Source: Chersky-840 sp963810195 (GTDB taxonomy: Bacteria > Actinomycetota > Acidimicrobiia > Acidimicrobiales > UBA8190). From it: a DNA stretch of 64,000 bases. The notes under the pieces were generated by a model that was given only the letters and a program-made list of their open reading frames with translations, ran no database searches and was not told the DNA's origin. Positions 26,655 through 35,626 of the stretch are shown here, one piece after another (positions within the stretch are counted from its first letter, which is position 1; each line of letters opens with the position of its first letter). The stretch lies in NCBI GenBank assembly GCA_963810195.1, contig CAWEMO010000002.1:744001-808000 (forward strand), given 5' to 3'. The position numbers and the translations under genes were made by a program.

Positions 26655-27857
26655 GTGAGAAGGACAGCGCCGGTCAGCGCCTGGGAAAGCGACTTCGACG
26701 TGCTCGACGCCCAGTACGTGGCCGACCCGTTCACGGTGTGGGACCGGCTCCGTGAGACGTGCCCCATCGCGCACACCGACCGGCGGGGAAGCACCTGGCT
26801 GCCCACCCGCTACGAGGACGTCACGGCCATCGCCCACGACATCGAACACTTCAGCTCGCTCGAAGTGGCTGTGATCCCCTTCGAGGGTGAAGAGCCCGAG
26901 GAGCCCGTCCTCCCCTACGGGTTGCCGCCCATCTCGGCAGACCCGCCTCTGCACACCTGGACTCGTCGGTTGCTCTTGCCATGGTTCTCCCACAAACGCG
27001 TGGAGAGCTACGAGGAGATGACACGCGGGCTGTGCTCGCGGCTGATCGACGGCTTCATCGACCAGGGTCGGGCCGACGCCGCCTCGGACTACGCCCAGCA
27101 GATCCCCGTCCGGGTGATCGCCCACATCCTCGGCGTGAGCCCCGACCTCTCCGACACCTTCACCGGGTGGGTGCGCGACGTCCTGGAGTTCGCCGACGAC
27201 CACGATCGACGCGTGGGAGGGGTGCAGGGTCTGCTCGAGTACTTCATCGAGGAAGTTGCGAAGAGACGTGCCCAGCCCGGCGACGACCTTTTGAGCGAGT
27301 TGTTGCGCACCGAGGTCGACGGCGCGCCCATCGAGGACAGTCTCGTGCTCGGGGCGGCCGCTCTCGTGCTCATCGCAGGCGTCGACACCACCTGGAGCGC
27401 CATCGGGTCGTCGCTGTGGCACCTGGCGACCCACGAGGCGGACCGCAAGCGGATGGTCGAGGACCCCGAGGTCATGTCGCTCGCCGTCGAGGAGCTGTTA
27501 CGGGCCTACTCGCCGGTGACCATGGCGCGTGTCGTGACCACCGACGTCGAGTACGCGGGGTGCCCCATGAAGGCGGGGGACAAGATCCTCATGAACTTCC
27601 CTGCCGCCAACCGCGACCCCGAGGTGTTCGAGGACGCCGACGAGGTGGTCCTCGACCGAGCCCACAACCGTCACGTGGCGTTCGGATCGGGGATCCACCG
27701 CTGCGCCGGATCGAACCTGGCCCGCATGGAGTTGCGTGTCGCCCTCGAGGAGTGGCTGCGCCGGATCCCCGAGTTCCGTCTGGCCGAGGGCGAGGAGGTC
27801 ACCTGGGCCGGGGGCCAGGTCCGGGGGCCCCGGCTGCTCCCGGTGGTGTTCCCGTGA
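26655..27857 (+). CDS. cytochrome P450
   Basis: A 400-aa soluble P450. The I-helix oxygen motif AGVDTTWSAIG is at about residues 239-249, the ExxR motif in VEELLRAYSPV at about 278, and the heme loop FGSGIHRCAGSNLARMEL at about 342-359 with the ligand Cys. The length and the ferredoxin directly behind suggest a bacterial class I system. Start is GTG behind GAGGGGAA. The stop overlaps the ferredoxin start (GTGA). The substrate is unknown; the neighbourhood gives no pathway. Confidence 0.92.
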   Translation: MRRTAPVSAWESDFDVLDAQYVADPFTVWDRLRETCPIAHTDRRGSTWLPTRYEDVTAIAHDIEHFSSLEVAVIPFEGEEPEEPVLPYGLPPISADPPLHTWTRRLLLPWFSHKRVESYEEMTRGLCSRLIDGFIDQGRADAASDYAQQIPVRVIAHILGVSPDLSDTFTGWVRDVLEFADDHDRRVGGVQGLLEYFIEEVAKRRAQPGDDLLSELLRTEVDGAPIEDSLVLGAAALVLIAGVDTTWSAIGSSLWHLATHEADRKRMVEDPEVMSLAVEELLRAYSPVTMARVVTTDVEYAGCPMKAGDKILMNFPAANRDPEVFEDADEVVLDRAHNRHVAFGSGIHRCAGSNLARMELRVALEEWLRRIPEFRLAEGEEVTWAGGQVRGPRLLPVVFP

Positions 27858-28054
27858 GGATCCGGGTGGACCCCGACAAGTGCCAGGGCCACGCCCGCTG
27901 CTACGGGCTGGTCCCCGAGCTCTTCGAGATCGACGACTACGGCCTGTCCACTGCGGTGGGTGACGGTTCGGTGCCACCCGAGCTCGAGGAGCGCGCCCGT
28001 CTCGCCATCGCCAACTGCCCGGAATTCGCGGTCGAGGAGATCCCGCCCGCTTAG
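27854..28054 (+). CDS. [3Fe-4S]-type ferredoxin
   Basis: A 66-aa ferredoxin with RIRVDPDKCQGHARCYGLVPELF at the start (read with Cys9 and Cys15 spaced CxxHxxC) and NCPEFA near the end. That spacing is typical of [3Fe-4S] ferredoxins that feed electrons to actinobacterial P450s; the His replaces the Cys of four-iron forms. The GTG start overlaps the P450 stop by 4 bp, so the two proteins should be made together. No ferredoxin reductase gene lies nearby. Confidence 0.9.
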   Translation: MRIRVDPDKCQGHARCYGLVPELFEIDDYGLSTAVGDGSVPPELEERARLAIANCPEFAVEEIPPA

Positions 28055-28124
28055 GGCGAGTGCCCGACGCCGCCTCGACCTTCGACTCGACACCTCGCCG
28101 CCCCGTCCTCAGGGGCTGCGGGTC

Positions 28125-30425
28125 TCAGTTCTGGTTGGCCATCTTCGAGTACGGCCGGCACGGCTCTCCCCGCAGCGCCCCGCACGCGGGTATCGTCGTC
28201 GTGGCGTCGACGCCGTGGACGACGTTGACGACGAGCGACGAGGGCATTGCACCGCCGAGGGACACGGTGTCGGTCACCGAACCGTGGGTTGCCGGCGTGG
28301 CGAATGCCCACGCGGGCCGATCGCCACCGGGCGCCGAGATGACGATGCGCAACCGGGTGCCGGCCCGGAACGTGTGGGCGATGGGGTCGATGGGGACGCG
28401 GACGAGGGTGTAGTGCCCCGCGGGCAGATCGTGGCGGTCCGACCCGAGGTAGGCCGGGACCGGATCCAGGACCGTCGATGACGAGGCGAGCGTGTGGTAC
28501 GCGGCACGCAGGAAGCCGGAGGTGACGTACTCCTCTTGGGCCTCGCCCGGCCGGACCTCGGTGACCGTCGCCTGGAGGTCGGTGTCCGACGCGCTGGACC
28601 GCAGCCACAGGTCGAGGCTGGCCGGGCCCACGATGGTGGCGGCCGAGGCGAAGGGGGGTGTCTCGAAGGCGACCCCGTTGGGAGCGGGCACGGTCGTCCA
28701 GTCGTAGGGCGGTTGGGCGGCGAACGCGTTGCCCGAGGGCAGGTCGGTGGCGGGACGAACCGAGGGGTCGGGGCGGAACGTCGCCTTGGCCGTCGCATCC
28801 TTGGACGACGACAGGGTGCCCCCCGAGCCCAGGTAGTACCGGGTGACCGTCCCCGGTGGCGGCCACGAGGAGTAGTCGGCCTCGTAGGTGGGTTGCAGCG
28901 CCCCGGGCCCGAGGTCGCCACCCCCGTTGTCGAACAGCACCCTGACGCGGGGGTCCTGGGCCGCGAAGTCGGCTTGGGCCGCGCTCAGGGAACCGGCGTC
29001 GGTGAAGCGCAGCGCCGGTACGGGCATGGCCTTCCCGCCCCCGGTGGCCGAGGCGTAGACCTCAGGGGCGAGCAACGACAGGAACGGATCGGGGGTCGGC
29101 ACCCGCCCGGCCACGTAGATGTCGAGGAACTCGAGCCAGCGCGACAACGTGTCGGGCCCGAGGGAGTCGATGTGCGTCCCGTTGAGCATGGTGACGTAGA
29201 CGTTCTTGTCGTGCCCCAGGGCGGTGATCAATGCCGGCCACTGCGGACCCGTCTGCTCGTCCTCGAGGGCTCCCACGAGGAACACGGGGACCTTCACGTG
29301 TGTGGCCCACATGGCCGGGGAGCGCTGGTCGAACAGCGACGGGACCCGGGTGAGGTCCGGTCCCACCAGCGACGCCAGCTGCTGGGCTTCGGGGTGCAGG
29401 CTCTGGTTGGCGAGGCACGTGGTGTCGCCGGCCGCGATCTCGGCGGTCGCCCAAGGCTGACCGCCTTTGGGGGCGGCCCGCGCGTCGGAGATGCGCTGGG
29501 CCACCCAGCTCTTGGCGAACCCGCTGTTGTAGATCCCCCCGGGGTAGCCGGTCGAGAAGAGGTCGTCGGTCGAACTGAGAGGGGCGATGGCCGCCAGGTC
29601 CGGCGGGTCCGTGCCGGCCACCTCGAATTGGGAGATGCCCGAGTACGAGATGCCCACCATGCCCACCTTGTGGTGCAGCACCCATGATTGGGCCCCGACC
29701 GTCTGGATCACGTCGTAGCCGTCGTAGTCCGAATCCAAGCCGAAGAGGTCGAAGGCACCCCCCGAACACCCCGTGCCGCGCATCTGGACGCTGACGGTGG
29801 CGAAGCCGAGCAGCGGTGCGATCACGCTTCCGACCACGGTGGCCGTGTCGGGGAGCAGGGGGTCGCTCGTCGGTGCCTTGCCCTCGAGCGCGTCGATCAG
29901 GCTGTGGGGTGCGGCCGTGGCGTACCCCGAGTACTCGATGACGGTGGGGAAGGGGCCATCGGCCAGGGTCTTCCCCGGGGGGAGGCGCACGGTGGCCGCC
30001 ATGGTGATCCCGTCGCGCATCCGCACGTAATTGAGCCCGGCATGAAGGTGCTGTGACGAGTAGAAGGAGGGGGGCGGCGTCGACTTCGTCGACAGCACCG
30101 AGAACGGCGCCGTCTCCGGCCGTTGGGGGGCCGTCTCCTCGAACCGGAAGCCGCGGCCCGGTGTGAGGTTCCGGATGATGAGCCCACCCAGGCTGTCGGC
30201 CACCCCGGTGCCAACCTTGGAGCCCGATCCGTTCAGCAGGGTGAGGTGTGCGCCCGGTTTGGCGCCGACCACGTACGCCTGGTCGATGGACCCATGGCCC
30301 TGGAACAGCGACGCCGCGAAGCTTGGGGCCGAGGTGCCGGCGACGAATCCGCCCGCGCTGGCGACGCCGGCCAGCACGGCGGCCGCGAGCCGCCTCCTGG
30401 GAATCCCCCGCACGAACCACCCCAT
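28125..30425 (-). CDS. exported CocE/NonD family hydrolase (X-Pro-dipeptidyl-peptidase-like)
   Basis: A 766-aa alpha/beta hydrolase. The N-terminus RGIPRRRLAAAVLAG with a following hydrophobic stretch and ASA/AFAA-like end looks like a signal peptide, possibly Tat. VRMRDGITMAATVRLP opens the hydrolase domain. The nucleophile is the Ser in VGISYSGISQFE at about residue 258, GTHIDSLGP contributes the His, and the C-terminal 230 residues form the jelly-roll domain typical of CocE/PepX. Substrate could be an ester or a dipeptide. ATG at 30425. It converges with the P450-ferredoxin unit. Confidence 0.85.
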   Translation of the reverse strand: MGWFVRGIPRRRLAAAVLAGVASAGGFVAGTSAPSFAASLFQGHGSIDQAYVVGAKPGAHLTLLNGSGSKVGTGVADSLGGLIIRNLTPGRGFRFEETAPQRPETAPFSVLSTKSTPPPSFYSSQHLHAGLNYVRMRDGITMAATVRLPPGKTLADGPFPTVIEYSGYATAAPHSLIDALEGKAPTSDPLLPDTATVVGSVIAPLLGFATVSVQMRGTGCSGGAFDLFGLDSDYDGYDVIQTVGAQSWVLHHKVGMVGISYSGISQFEVAGTDPPDLAAIAPLSSTDDLFSTGYPGGIYNSGFAKSWVAQRISDARAAPKGGQPWATAEIAAGDTTCLANQSLHPEAQQLASLVGPDLTRVPSLFDQRSPAMWATHVKVPVFLVGALEDEQTGPQWPALITALGHDKNVYVTMLNGTHIDSLGPDTLSRWLEFLDIYVAGRVPTPDPFLSLLAPEVYASATGGGKAMPVPALRFTDAGSLSAAQADFAAQDPRVRVLFDNGGGDLGPGALQPTYEADYSSWPPPGTVTRYYLGSGGTLSSSKDATAKATFRPDPSVRPATDLPSGNAFAAQPPYDWTTVPAPNGVAFETPPFASAATIVGPASLDLWLRSSASDTDLQATVTEVRPGEAQEEYVTSGFLRAAYHTLASSSTVLDPVPAYLGSDRHDLPAGHYTLVRVPIDPIAHTFRAGTRLRIVISAPGGDRPAWAFATPATHGSVTDTVSLGGAMPSSLVVNVVHGVDATTTIPACGALRGEPCRPYSKMANQN

Positions 30426-30552
30426 TCGGGTCGGCCACCCTGATGGGGGGCAGCGTCGGGTCGCCAGGGTAGTCCCCTCGGGTACTGCGCCGAGGGCTCA
30501 CCAGGGCCTGATGGCCGGGCAGCCCGAGGATGGAAGACCGAGCCCGGAGGCC

Positions 30553-30720
30553 CTACGCGGCCTCGACGATCACCCGGACGAGCCTGCCGTTGACCCGGCG
30601 GACCACCGAGGCGGGGCGGTGTGACGCGGCGACGGCGGCGAGGGCGAGCACGTCCTGGCCCAGGTCCTCGGCGAGACACGCCTGCTCGTACTCGCTCGCT
30701 GCAGTCTCGCCTGTCGCCAT
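30553..30720 (-). CDS. small hypothetical protein, 55 aa
   Basis: A 55-aa protein with an acidic helical N-terminus (TASEYEQACLAEDLGQDVL) and a C-terminal strand pair (ASVVRRVNGRLVRVIVEA). No family recognised. A run of G just upstream of the ATG at 30720 could act as ribosome binding site. It lies 60 bp downstream of the DUF4232-like gene on the same strand. Confidence 0.45.
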   Translation of the reverse strand: MATGETAASEYEQACLAEDLGQDVLALAAVAASHRPASVVRRVNGRLVRVIVEAA

Positions 30721-30779
30721 GGAATCGCCCCCCGGGGCTGATCCTGAGTTGCGGGGATCAACGCGCGTCCAAGGGACGG

Positions 30780-31505
30780 TCAACTTCCGGGCAACGGGGG
30801 CGGCGGGCCGGTGCCGAACGGCCCCACGTCGAAGCCGACGACGCCGTAGGCGAAGCGCAGGGGCTCGACGACCAGCAGCGGGCTTGCCGTCCTCGGGGGC
30901 GTGACCTGGAGCCACTTGCCCTCGTAGCACGCGTCGGGGATGGCGGTCGGGCCCGCGCCCGGGGTCAGGATGTCGTTGCACACGTCGGGGTACGAGAGCT
31001 CGAACCAGGCCCGCGCCTCGGGCGCGACCACGACCCGTGTCGGGCCCGCGGGGGCCGCGCCGGCACTGGCGCCCATCGTGGCCACGTCCTGGGTCGCGGC
31101 GGGGAGGGCCGTGCCGTTGTCGCTGTTCACGGCGAGACCCGGGTAACCGAGCAAGGTGCACGGGGATAGCGAGATGTTGGTGAGCGACACGGTCTGGTAC
31201 ATGGTGCCGTTGATGCCCTGGTAATTGGTCACGGCTCCACTGAGCTGGCCGCTCACACAATTGGGCGGGCCCGACGCGGTCGTGGTGGTGGGCCCGGTCG
31301 AAGTGGTGGTGGTGCTCCCCGTGGTGTGAGCAGGCGAGGCGTAGTACTTGCGCAACGCCACCACCATCCGATCGATACCGAAGGCGGCACCTCCCGCCGC
31401 GATGATCACGGTCACGACCAGGACGGCGACACGCGTCCGGCGCCACAGCCGGCGGCGCCGGACGCGGCGCCGCACCATCTCTTGGACCGTCGCAGGGTTG
31501 TTCAT
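30780..31505 (-). CDS. membrane-anchored DUF4232-like protein
   Basis: About 241 residues. A basic cytoplasmic N-terminus (MVRRRVRRRRLWRRTR) precedes a single membrane helix (AVLVVTVIIAAGGAAFGI), a Thr/Ser-rich spacer, and an extracellular beta domain with GTMYQTVSLTNISLSPCTLLGYP. That pattern fits DUF4232 of actinobacterial surface and lipoproteins. Four cysteines in the domain may pair. Start is the ATG at 31505; an in-frame GTG at 31520 lies inside a tandem repeat. Function unknown. Confidence 0.7.
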   Translation of the reverse strand: MNNPATVQEMVRRRVRRRRLWRRTRVAVLVVTVIIAAGGAAFGIDRMVVALRKYYASPAHTTGSTTTTSTGPTTTTASGPPNCVSGQLSGAVTNYQGINGTMYQTVSLTNISLSPCTLLGYPGLAVNSDNGTALPAATQDVATMGASAGAAPAGPTRVVVAPEARAWFELSYPDVCNDILTPGAGPTAIPDACYEGKWLQVTPPRTASPLLVVEPLRFAYGVVGFDVGPFGTGPPPPLPGS

Positions 31506-31510
31506 GTTCT

Positions 31511-31552
31511 GGGTCTTCACGTCTGGTTCTTCACGTCTTGGTCTTCACGTCC
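31511..31552. repeat. 14-bp tandem repeat, 3 copies
   Basis: Three near-identical 14-bp units around GGGTCTTCACGTCT lie right before the start of the DUF4232-like gene. The spacing could create alternative GTG starts or alter leader structure. Confidence 0.75.
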
Positions 31553-31858
31553 TGGGTGTGCCCATTCTCGACAAGACAGCGGCCCGGCGGCGCCCATGAC
31601 CCGGGGCCGGCGGGAAGCGCGACCGGTATCTTCGGTCACGGAACGCCCCGGCGCGTAGTCAGCAGCCTGCCCGGCACCCTCGGGGGCCCCTTCCAGGCTC
31701 GTCCGGAGCCCCCCCACGGGGTGTGGGACGCCTCGGCGGGAGGAGGCCCGATGGCTCGGAGCGAGGCTGGGGGGAGGGCAATTGCGGCTGCCGGCGGCGG
31801 CGAGAGATCCTGGGCCGAGCGCGGCGCACTCGACCGCCTCGCCGGCGGGGGGAGGGCA

Positions 31859-32812
31859 ATGGGCGGACGACGGGCACGGGACGACGAAGTCGCCAGGTGG
31901 CGTGAGCACGGGTGGGTCCTCCTCGAAGGCCTCGTCCCTGTCGAAGAGATCGACGCCGCCACGGGCGATCTTCACGCCTTGTTCCCCACTGCCGAGGAGT
32001 ACCACGCCGACCCCGAGGGGGAGACCGAGCGCCGTCTCGGGCGCCCCGCCCCGGTCGACGAGTTCCCCTGGCCTCCGAATGGGCCGGGATTCCGACACGA
32101 CCAGCACCGATGGATGGGCGCGTTCCCCTTCCCGGGCGCGGGCCTCCTCAACCGGCTCGTGGTCCATCCCTCGATCGTCGACTTCGCGGTCCGGGCCCTC
32201 GGCAGCTCCGACATTCGCCTCTATCAAGCCCAGGTGTCGGCCAAGTACACGGGCATCACCAATTACGAACAGCCCATGCACACCGACCGGAACCATTCGT
32301 GGCTGCCCGCGCTGGGAGAGGCACCGTGGTGGCACGTGGAGGGCTTCCTCTACCTCTCCGACGTAGGCCCCACCACCGCCCCCACCCACCTGGTGTCGGT
32401 GCGCGACTCGGCGCAGCGCCGCACGACGGTCCCGATCCTGATGCCCGACCGCGCCCCGGAGCTCTACGCGGCCGAGCAGGGCGCCGTCGGCGTGCGGGGT
32501 TCGTACCTCGCCTACCGGCCCGACGTCTTCCACCGTGCTGTCGACCTCACCGAGCCCGGCGGCGCCCGGTTCCTCCTGAACGCGAGCTACAAGCTCCCGG
32601 GCCAGGACTGGGTGGGCTACCACACCATGCAGTCGCGCTCGACCTCGCCCCACTGGGTGGCTTTCGTCGAAGCGTCGACACCGGCAGAGTTGGCGCTCTT
32701 CGGGTTCCCGCCTCCCGGGCATCCCATCTGGAACACCGCTCTGCTCGACGCCACGAAACGCCTCTACCCCCGTCTCGACACGGCTCCCTGGCGATCGCAG
32801 CTCGAGGCCTGA
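31859..32812 (+). CDS. phytanoyl-CoA dioxygenase (PhyH) family protein
   Basis: A 317-aa Fe(II)/2-oxoglutarate-dependent oxygenase. The iron-binding HxD is in QPMHTDRNHSW (about residue 140) and the distal His in DVFHRAVDL (about 224); the Arg for 2-oxoglutarate probably lies in GGARFLLNASY. The N-terminal EVARWREHGWVLLEGLVP is typical of PhyH proteins. Start is ATG at 31859 behind GGGGGGAGGG. An in-frame upstream extension is rejected because it overlaps the repeat-rich spacer. Substrate unknown. Confidence 0.85.
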   Translation: MGGRRARDDEVARWREHGWVLLEGLVPVEEIDAATGDLHALFPTAEEYHADPEGETERRLGRPAPVDEFPWPPNGPGFRHDQHRWMGAFPFPGAGLLNRLVVHPSIVDFAVRALGSSDIRLYQAQVSAKYTGITNYEQPMHTDRNHSWLPALGEAPWWHVEGFLYLSDVGPTTAPTHLVSVRDSAQRRTTVPILMPDRAPELYAAEQGAVGVRGSYLAYRPDVFHRAVDLTEPGGARFLLNASYKLPGQDWVGYHTMQSRSTSPHWVAFVEASTPAELALFGFPPPGHPIWNTALLDATKRLYPRLDTAPWRSQLEA

Positions 32813-32988
32813 GGCACACGGGCCCGACCTGCGTGGCGCGCCGCCCCGGCCCTCCGGGGAGGATTCTCAGCAAATCGAAAGCAACGTCCGGTACTCCTTG
32901 TCCCGGGAACCCGGTTCGGTCGAAGAAGGGCACCCGTTGAGGGCGACCCGTCCGGAGGGTTAGCTTGGGAATGAGCGGAGGAGCGGTC

Positions 32989-33891
32989 GTGACGCAGCGG
33001 ACTTCGTGGCACGCAGGACCGGTGCGAGGTCGCCGCTCCCGGCGATGGGTCGTGCTCGTCGGGGCCCTGGGCCTGCTCGCCGCGGCGTGTTCCAGCGCGT
33101 CGGGGTCGTCGACGCCAGCCTCCTCGGCGACGTCGACGACCTTGCCCGGCGTGCGGCCGGTGGCGTCCGGCTCGGTCACGGCGGTGTCGGGATCGTCGAT
33201 CACGGTGGAGAGCCAATTCTCGGGTACCACCTCGGTGCTGTGGACCTCTTCCACCACCTTCTCGCAAACGGTCTCCGGGACCGCCCAGGACCTCACGGTG
33301 GGGAGCTGCGTGGCGGTGACGGGGACCCCGCCCGCCAGCGGCTCGGCAGCGGGCCCGGTCGTGGCGCGCACGGTCGCGATCACCGGGTCCGGCTCCCCGT
33401 GCCCGTCCACCGGGGCCACGGGCTCAGGCGGCAGGGGATTCAGAGGCGGGGCCGGCGGTGGCTTTGGCGGAGGGGGCGGGGCCGGCGGTGGCGGTGGCTT
33501 TGGCGGAGGGGGCGGCGGTTTCGGCGGCGGTGGCGGCAGTTTCTCCCTGGCGTCAGCATCGGGCAAGGTCAGCGCGCTCTCAGGTTCCGACGTCACCTTG
33601 GCCGGCACCGGACGCATCGTCGGTTCGAGCGGAACGTCGAGCGTCGGAACCTCGTCCAAGCCGGCACAGGTGCAGGTCTCGACCTCGGCGACGACGACCT
33701 ACACGAAGGTCGAAGCAACGTCGCACGCCTCGGTGGTGGTCGGCCGATGCGTCACCGTGCTCGGTTCGAAGGCCTCGAGCGGCACGGTGACCGCCACATC
33801 CGTCTCGGTCCGGCCGGCCGGAGCCAACGGATGCGGCGGCTTCGGAGGGAGAGGGGCGGGCGCCGGCTTCGGCGGAAGCAGCAGCGCCTGA
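32989..33891 (+). CDS. lipoprotein with two DUF5666-like domains joined by a Gly-rich linker
   Basis: About 300 residues. The signal sequence VVLVGALGLLAAACSS ends in a lipobox (AAAC), so the protein should be lipid-anchored. Two beta domains with SGSVTAVSGSSITVES and GKVSALSGSDVTLAG openings fit DUF5666. Between them is a run of about 50 residues of almost only Gly, Phe and Ala. I chose the GTG at 32989 because GGAGGAG lies 6 bp upstream; ATG 32971 is possible. Function unknown, probably cell-envelope. Confidence 0.7.
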   Translation: MTQRTSWHAGPVRGRRSRRWVVLVGALGLLAAACSSASGSSTPASSATSTTLPGVRPVASGSVTAVSGSSITVESQFSGTTSVLWTSSTTFSQTVSGTAQDLTVGSCVAVTGTPPASGSAAGPVVARTVAITGSGSPCPSTGATGSGGRGFRGGAGGGFGGGGGAGGGGGFGGGGGGFGGGGGSFSLASASGKVSALSGSDVTLAGTGRIVGSSGTSSVGTSSKPAQVQVSTSATTTYTKVEATSHASVVVGRCVTVLGSKASSGTVTATSVSVRPAGANGCGGFGGRGAGAGFGGSSSA

Positions 33892-33910
33892 GCCCCTGGA
33901 CCGTCGGTCC

Positions 33911-34005
33911 GGTCAGCTGAACCTGACTGATCCTCCGGTCAGATGAACCTGACTGATCCTCCGGTCAGATGAACCTGACTGATCCTCCGGTCAGATGAAC
34001 CTGAC
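33911..34005. repeat. 26-bp tandem repeat, 3 full copies plus a partial, over a stop codon
   Basis: Units start at 33911, 33937, 33963 and 33989 (partial). Each holds GTCAG-ATGAAC-CTGAC, a 5-bp stem with a 6-nt loop; copy 1 has one change. The last unit encodes the final VRFI and stop of the membrane protein on the minus strand. With a 26-bp period, the copies place TGA stops in all three minus-strand frames. Confidence 0.92.
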
Positions 34006-35253
34006 CAACTCGACGGCGACGACCACCCAGCTCCCGGCGACGAGCACCGCCGGCACCGTCAATCGCCGCCGCGACGACAAGAGGATGATGCAACTGAACA
34101 CGTAGAGGTCGTCCAGGCTCCGAAAGCCGACGTCGCCCAGCCAGATCCCCGGCGCAAGCGACAGGTCCACGATTCCGTAGAGGAGCCAGGCTGCGCGTTC
34201 GTAGGGGCGGGCCGCCGTCGTTCGCAGAGCCCGCGCCGCGTAGACGACGACGACGGCGAGAATGGCCAATTCCGAGAACCACAGCAACGCGGACGTCGAG
34301 GGAAGCCGGCCGAGATAGTACCGAAAGCCTCGGACGAATCCGACCAGCGGGAGGTCCAGGTTGCGCTGGCCGGAGGTGAGAAGCGGCCACGATCCGATCG
34401 TCACTCTCGCCACGAGCTGCCACCCGACGAACACGACAGCGGGCGCCAGCCACGAGACGACCGGCGCGGCCCCGCTCCTCACAGGAGTCTCGACCGGACG
34501 CCGGGATCCGGCGCGCCTGGCGACGAGGCGGGCGCGTATGAGAGAGGCGGGACGCTCGAGCGCCACGAGGGCAATCACGAGCAGTGCGGTCTCGCGGCTC
34601 AGGACGGCCACGCTGAAGGCGGCCGCGGCAAGGACGTACCGGTCCCGACGCAAGGCCAGGACCCCGGCTACGACGAAGGTGGCAGTGACGATCTCGGCCA
34701 GGTCGCGAGACAACACCCACACGAAGCCGAAGTAGCCCGGCAACAGCAGGCCCCAAAAGGAGTGTCGATGCGCGTCCCGGGCCATCGCCGCCCCGAGCAC
34801 GCCCAAGGCAGAAAGTCCCACGATGTTCACCAACACGAGTGACCACGGGACGAACTGTTTCTGCCCTATCCCCACCAGCCATGCGAACGCCGGGTAGCTG
34901 ACGCGCTCGAATCGACTGAGCGTGTCCATCCGGATCCCGTAGGCGGTGCGGCTGAAGTCCAACGGGCTCAAGGCCATCCGGTAGTAGAACTGACCGTCGT
35001 AGCCCTGGCCCGACGTGACCGGGACGCCGGCCGGAATGCGTCCCCGCACGTGAGCGGCACCGACCACGATGAAAGAGGCGACGTTGCCGTGGCCGGCCAC
35101 CACGATCCTCATCCCCGCGACGAGGCAAGCAGCGACGCCGGCGACAACGCCTGCCCACCGGGGGCTGTCGGCCCGAAGAGATACGGAGGACAGGCGCCGG
35201 TGGCGCGAGCCTCCAGTCAATGGACGGGTCCCGCCCGCCGCCGGCGCGCCCAC
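33991..35253 (-). CDS. polytopic membrane protein, GT-C-like
   Basis: A 420-aa integral membrane protein with about nine to ten helices. The extracytoplasmic loop after helix 1 contains GQGYDGQFYYRMALSP, a motif shared by many uncharacterised GT-C-type membrane proteins, and a SRDLAEIVTATFVV helix follows. The Asp in the first loop is typical for GT-C glycosyltransferases, so a lipid-linked sugar donor is conceivable but not shown. The C-terminus ELVRFI lies in the 26-bp repeat. ATG/GTG start at 35253. It faces away from the GWxxDP protein. Confidence 0.7.
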   Translation of the reverse strand: MGAPAAGGTRPLTGGSRHRRLSSVSLRADSPRWAGVVAGVAACLVAGMRIVVAGHGNVASFIVVGAAHVRGRIPAGVPVTSGQGYDGQFYYRMALSPLDFSRTAYGIRMDTLSRFERVSYPAFAWLVGIGQKQFVPWSLVLVNIVGLSALGVLGAAMARDAHRHSFWGLLLPGYFGFVWVLSRDLAEIVTATFVVAGVLALRRDRYVLAAAAFSVAVLSRETALLVIALVALERPASLIRARLVARRAGSRRPVETPVRSGAAPVVSWLAPAVVFVGWQLVARVTIGSWPLLTSGQRNLDLPLVGFVRGFRYYLGRLPSTSALLWFSELAILAVVVVYAARALRTTAARPYERAAWLLYGIVDLSLAPGIWLGDVGFRSLDDLYVFSCIILLSSRRRLTVPAVLVAGSWVVVAVELVRFI

Positions 35254-35626
35254 GGCTTCACGACATCACACATAGCTGTGAATCTCCTTGGACCTGTGCG
35301 GTGCGGGTGCGGACAGCCTTCGGCAGTATGCCCTTCATGCGGGTTCGAGACCGGCATGGGGTGCAACCTGGCGAGACGTGCTGCGCCGCGGTGAGGCGCA
35401 GCACGTGCGACAGCGGGTGAGAGACGCGAGCCATGCGATGTCGGGGCGAGGGCGGTCCGGGAGCGAGCCGGTGATCGTGGCACGACGCCAGGCCGCGTAG
35501 GGGGATTGGCGCGAACGAGGACCGAGAGCAAGGACCATTTTCCAAGGGGAGCGGGCCGGCGGTAGATTCTCGATTGAGATGGGTCGCAGTCGGTGATGCG
35601 GGCCTTCGAGGGGTGGCAGGGGGGCA
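35254..35626. other. intergenic region with a strong hairpin
   Basis: 373 bp between divergent genes. It contains a perfect 10-bp stem at 35378-35387/35395-35404 (GTGCTGCGCC and GGCGCAGCAC, loop GCGGTGA) and a tRNA-like GGTTCGAGACC at about 35340 that does not belong to a foldable tRNA. No promoter can be named. A short RNA is possible. Confidence 0.5.

Noticed and set aside
33965..35158. Alternative minus-strand frame ending in the 26-bp repeat
   Set aside because: It ends in VRFI only because the repeat puts the same sequence in another frame; the rest is Arg-rich and lacks membrane helices.
35330..35360. tRNA gene suggested by GGTTCGAGACC
   Set aside because: The stem around the T-loop does not pair properly and no D-arm, anticodon arm or acceptor stem can be built.
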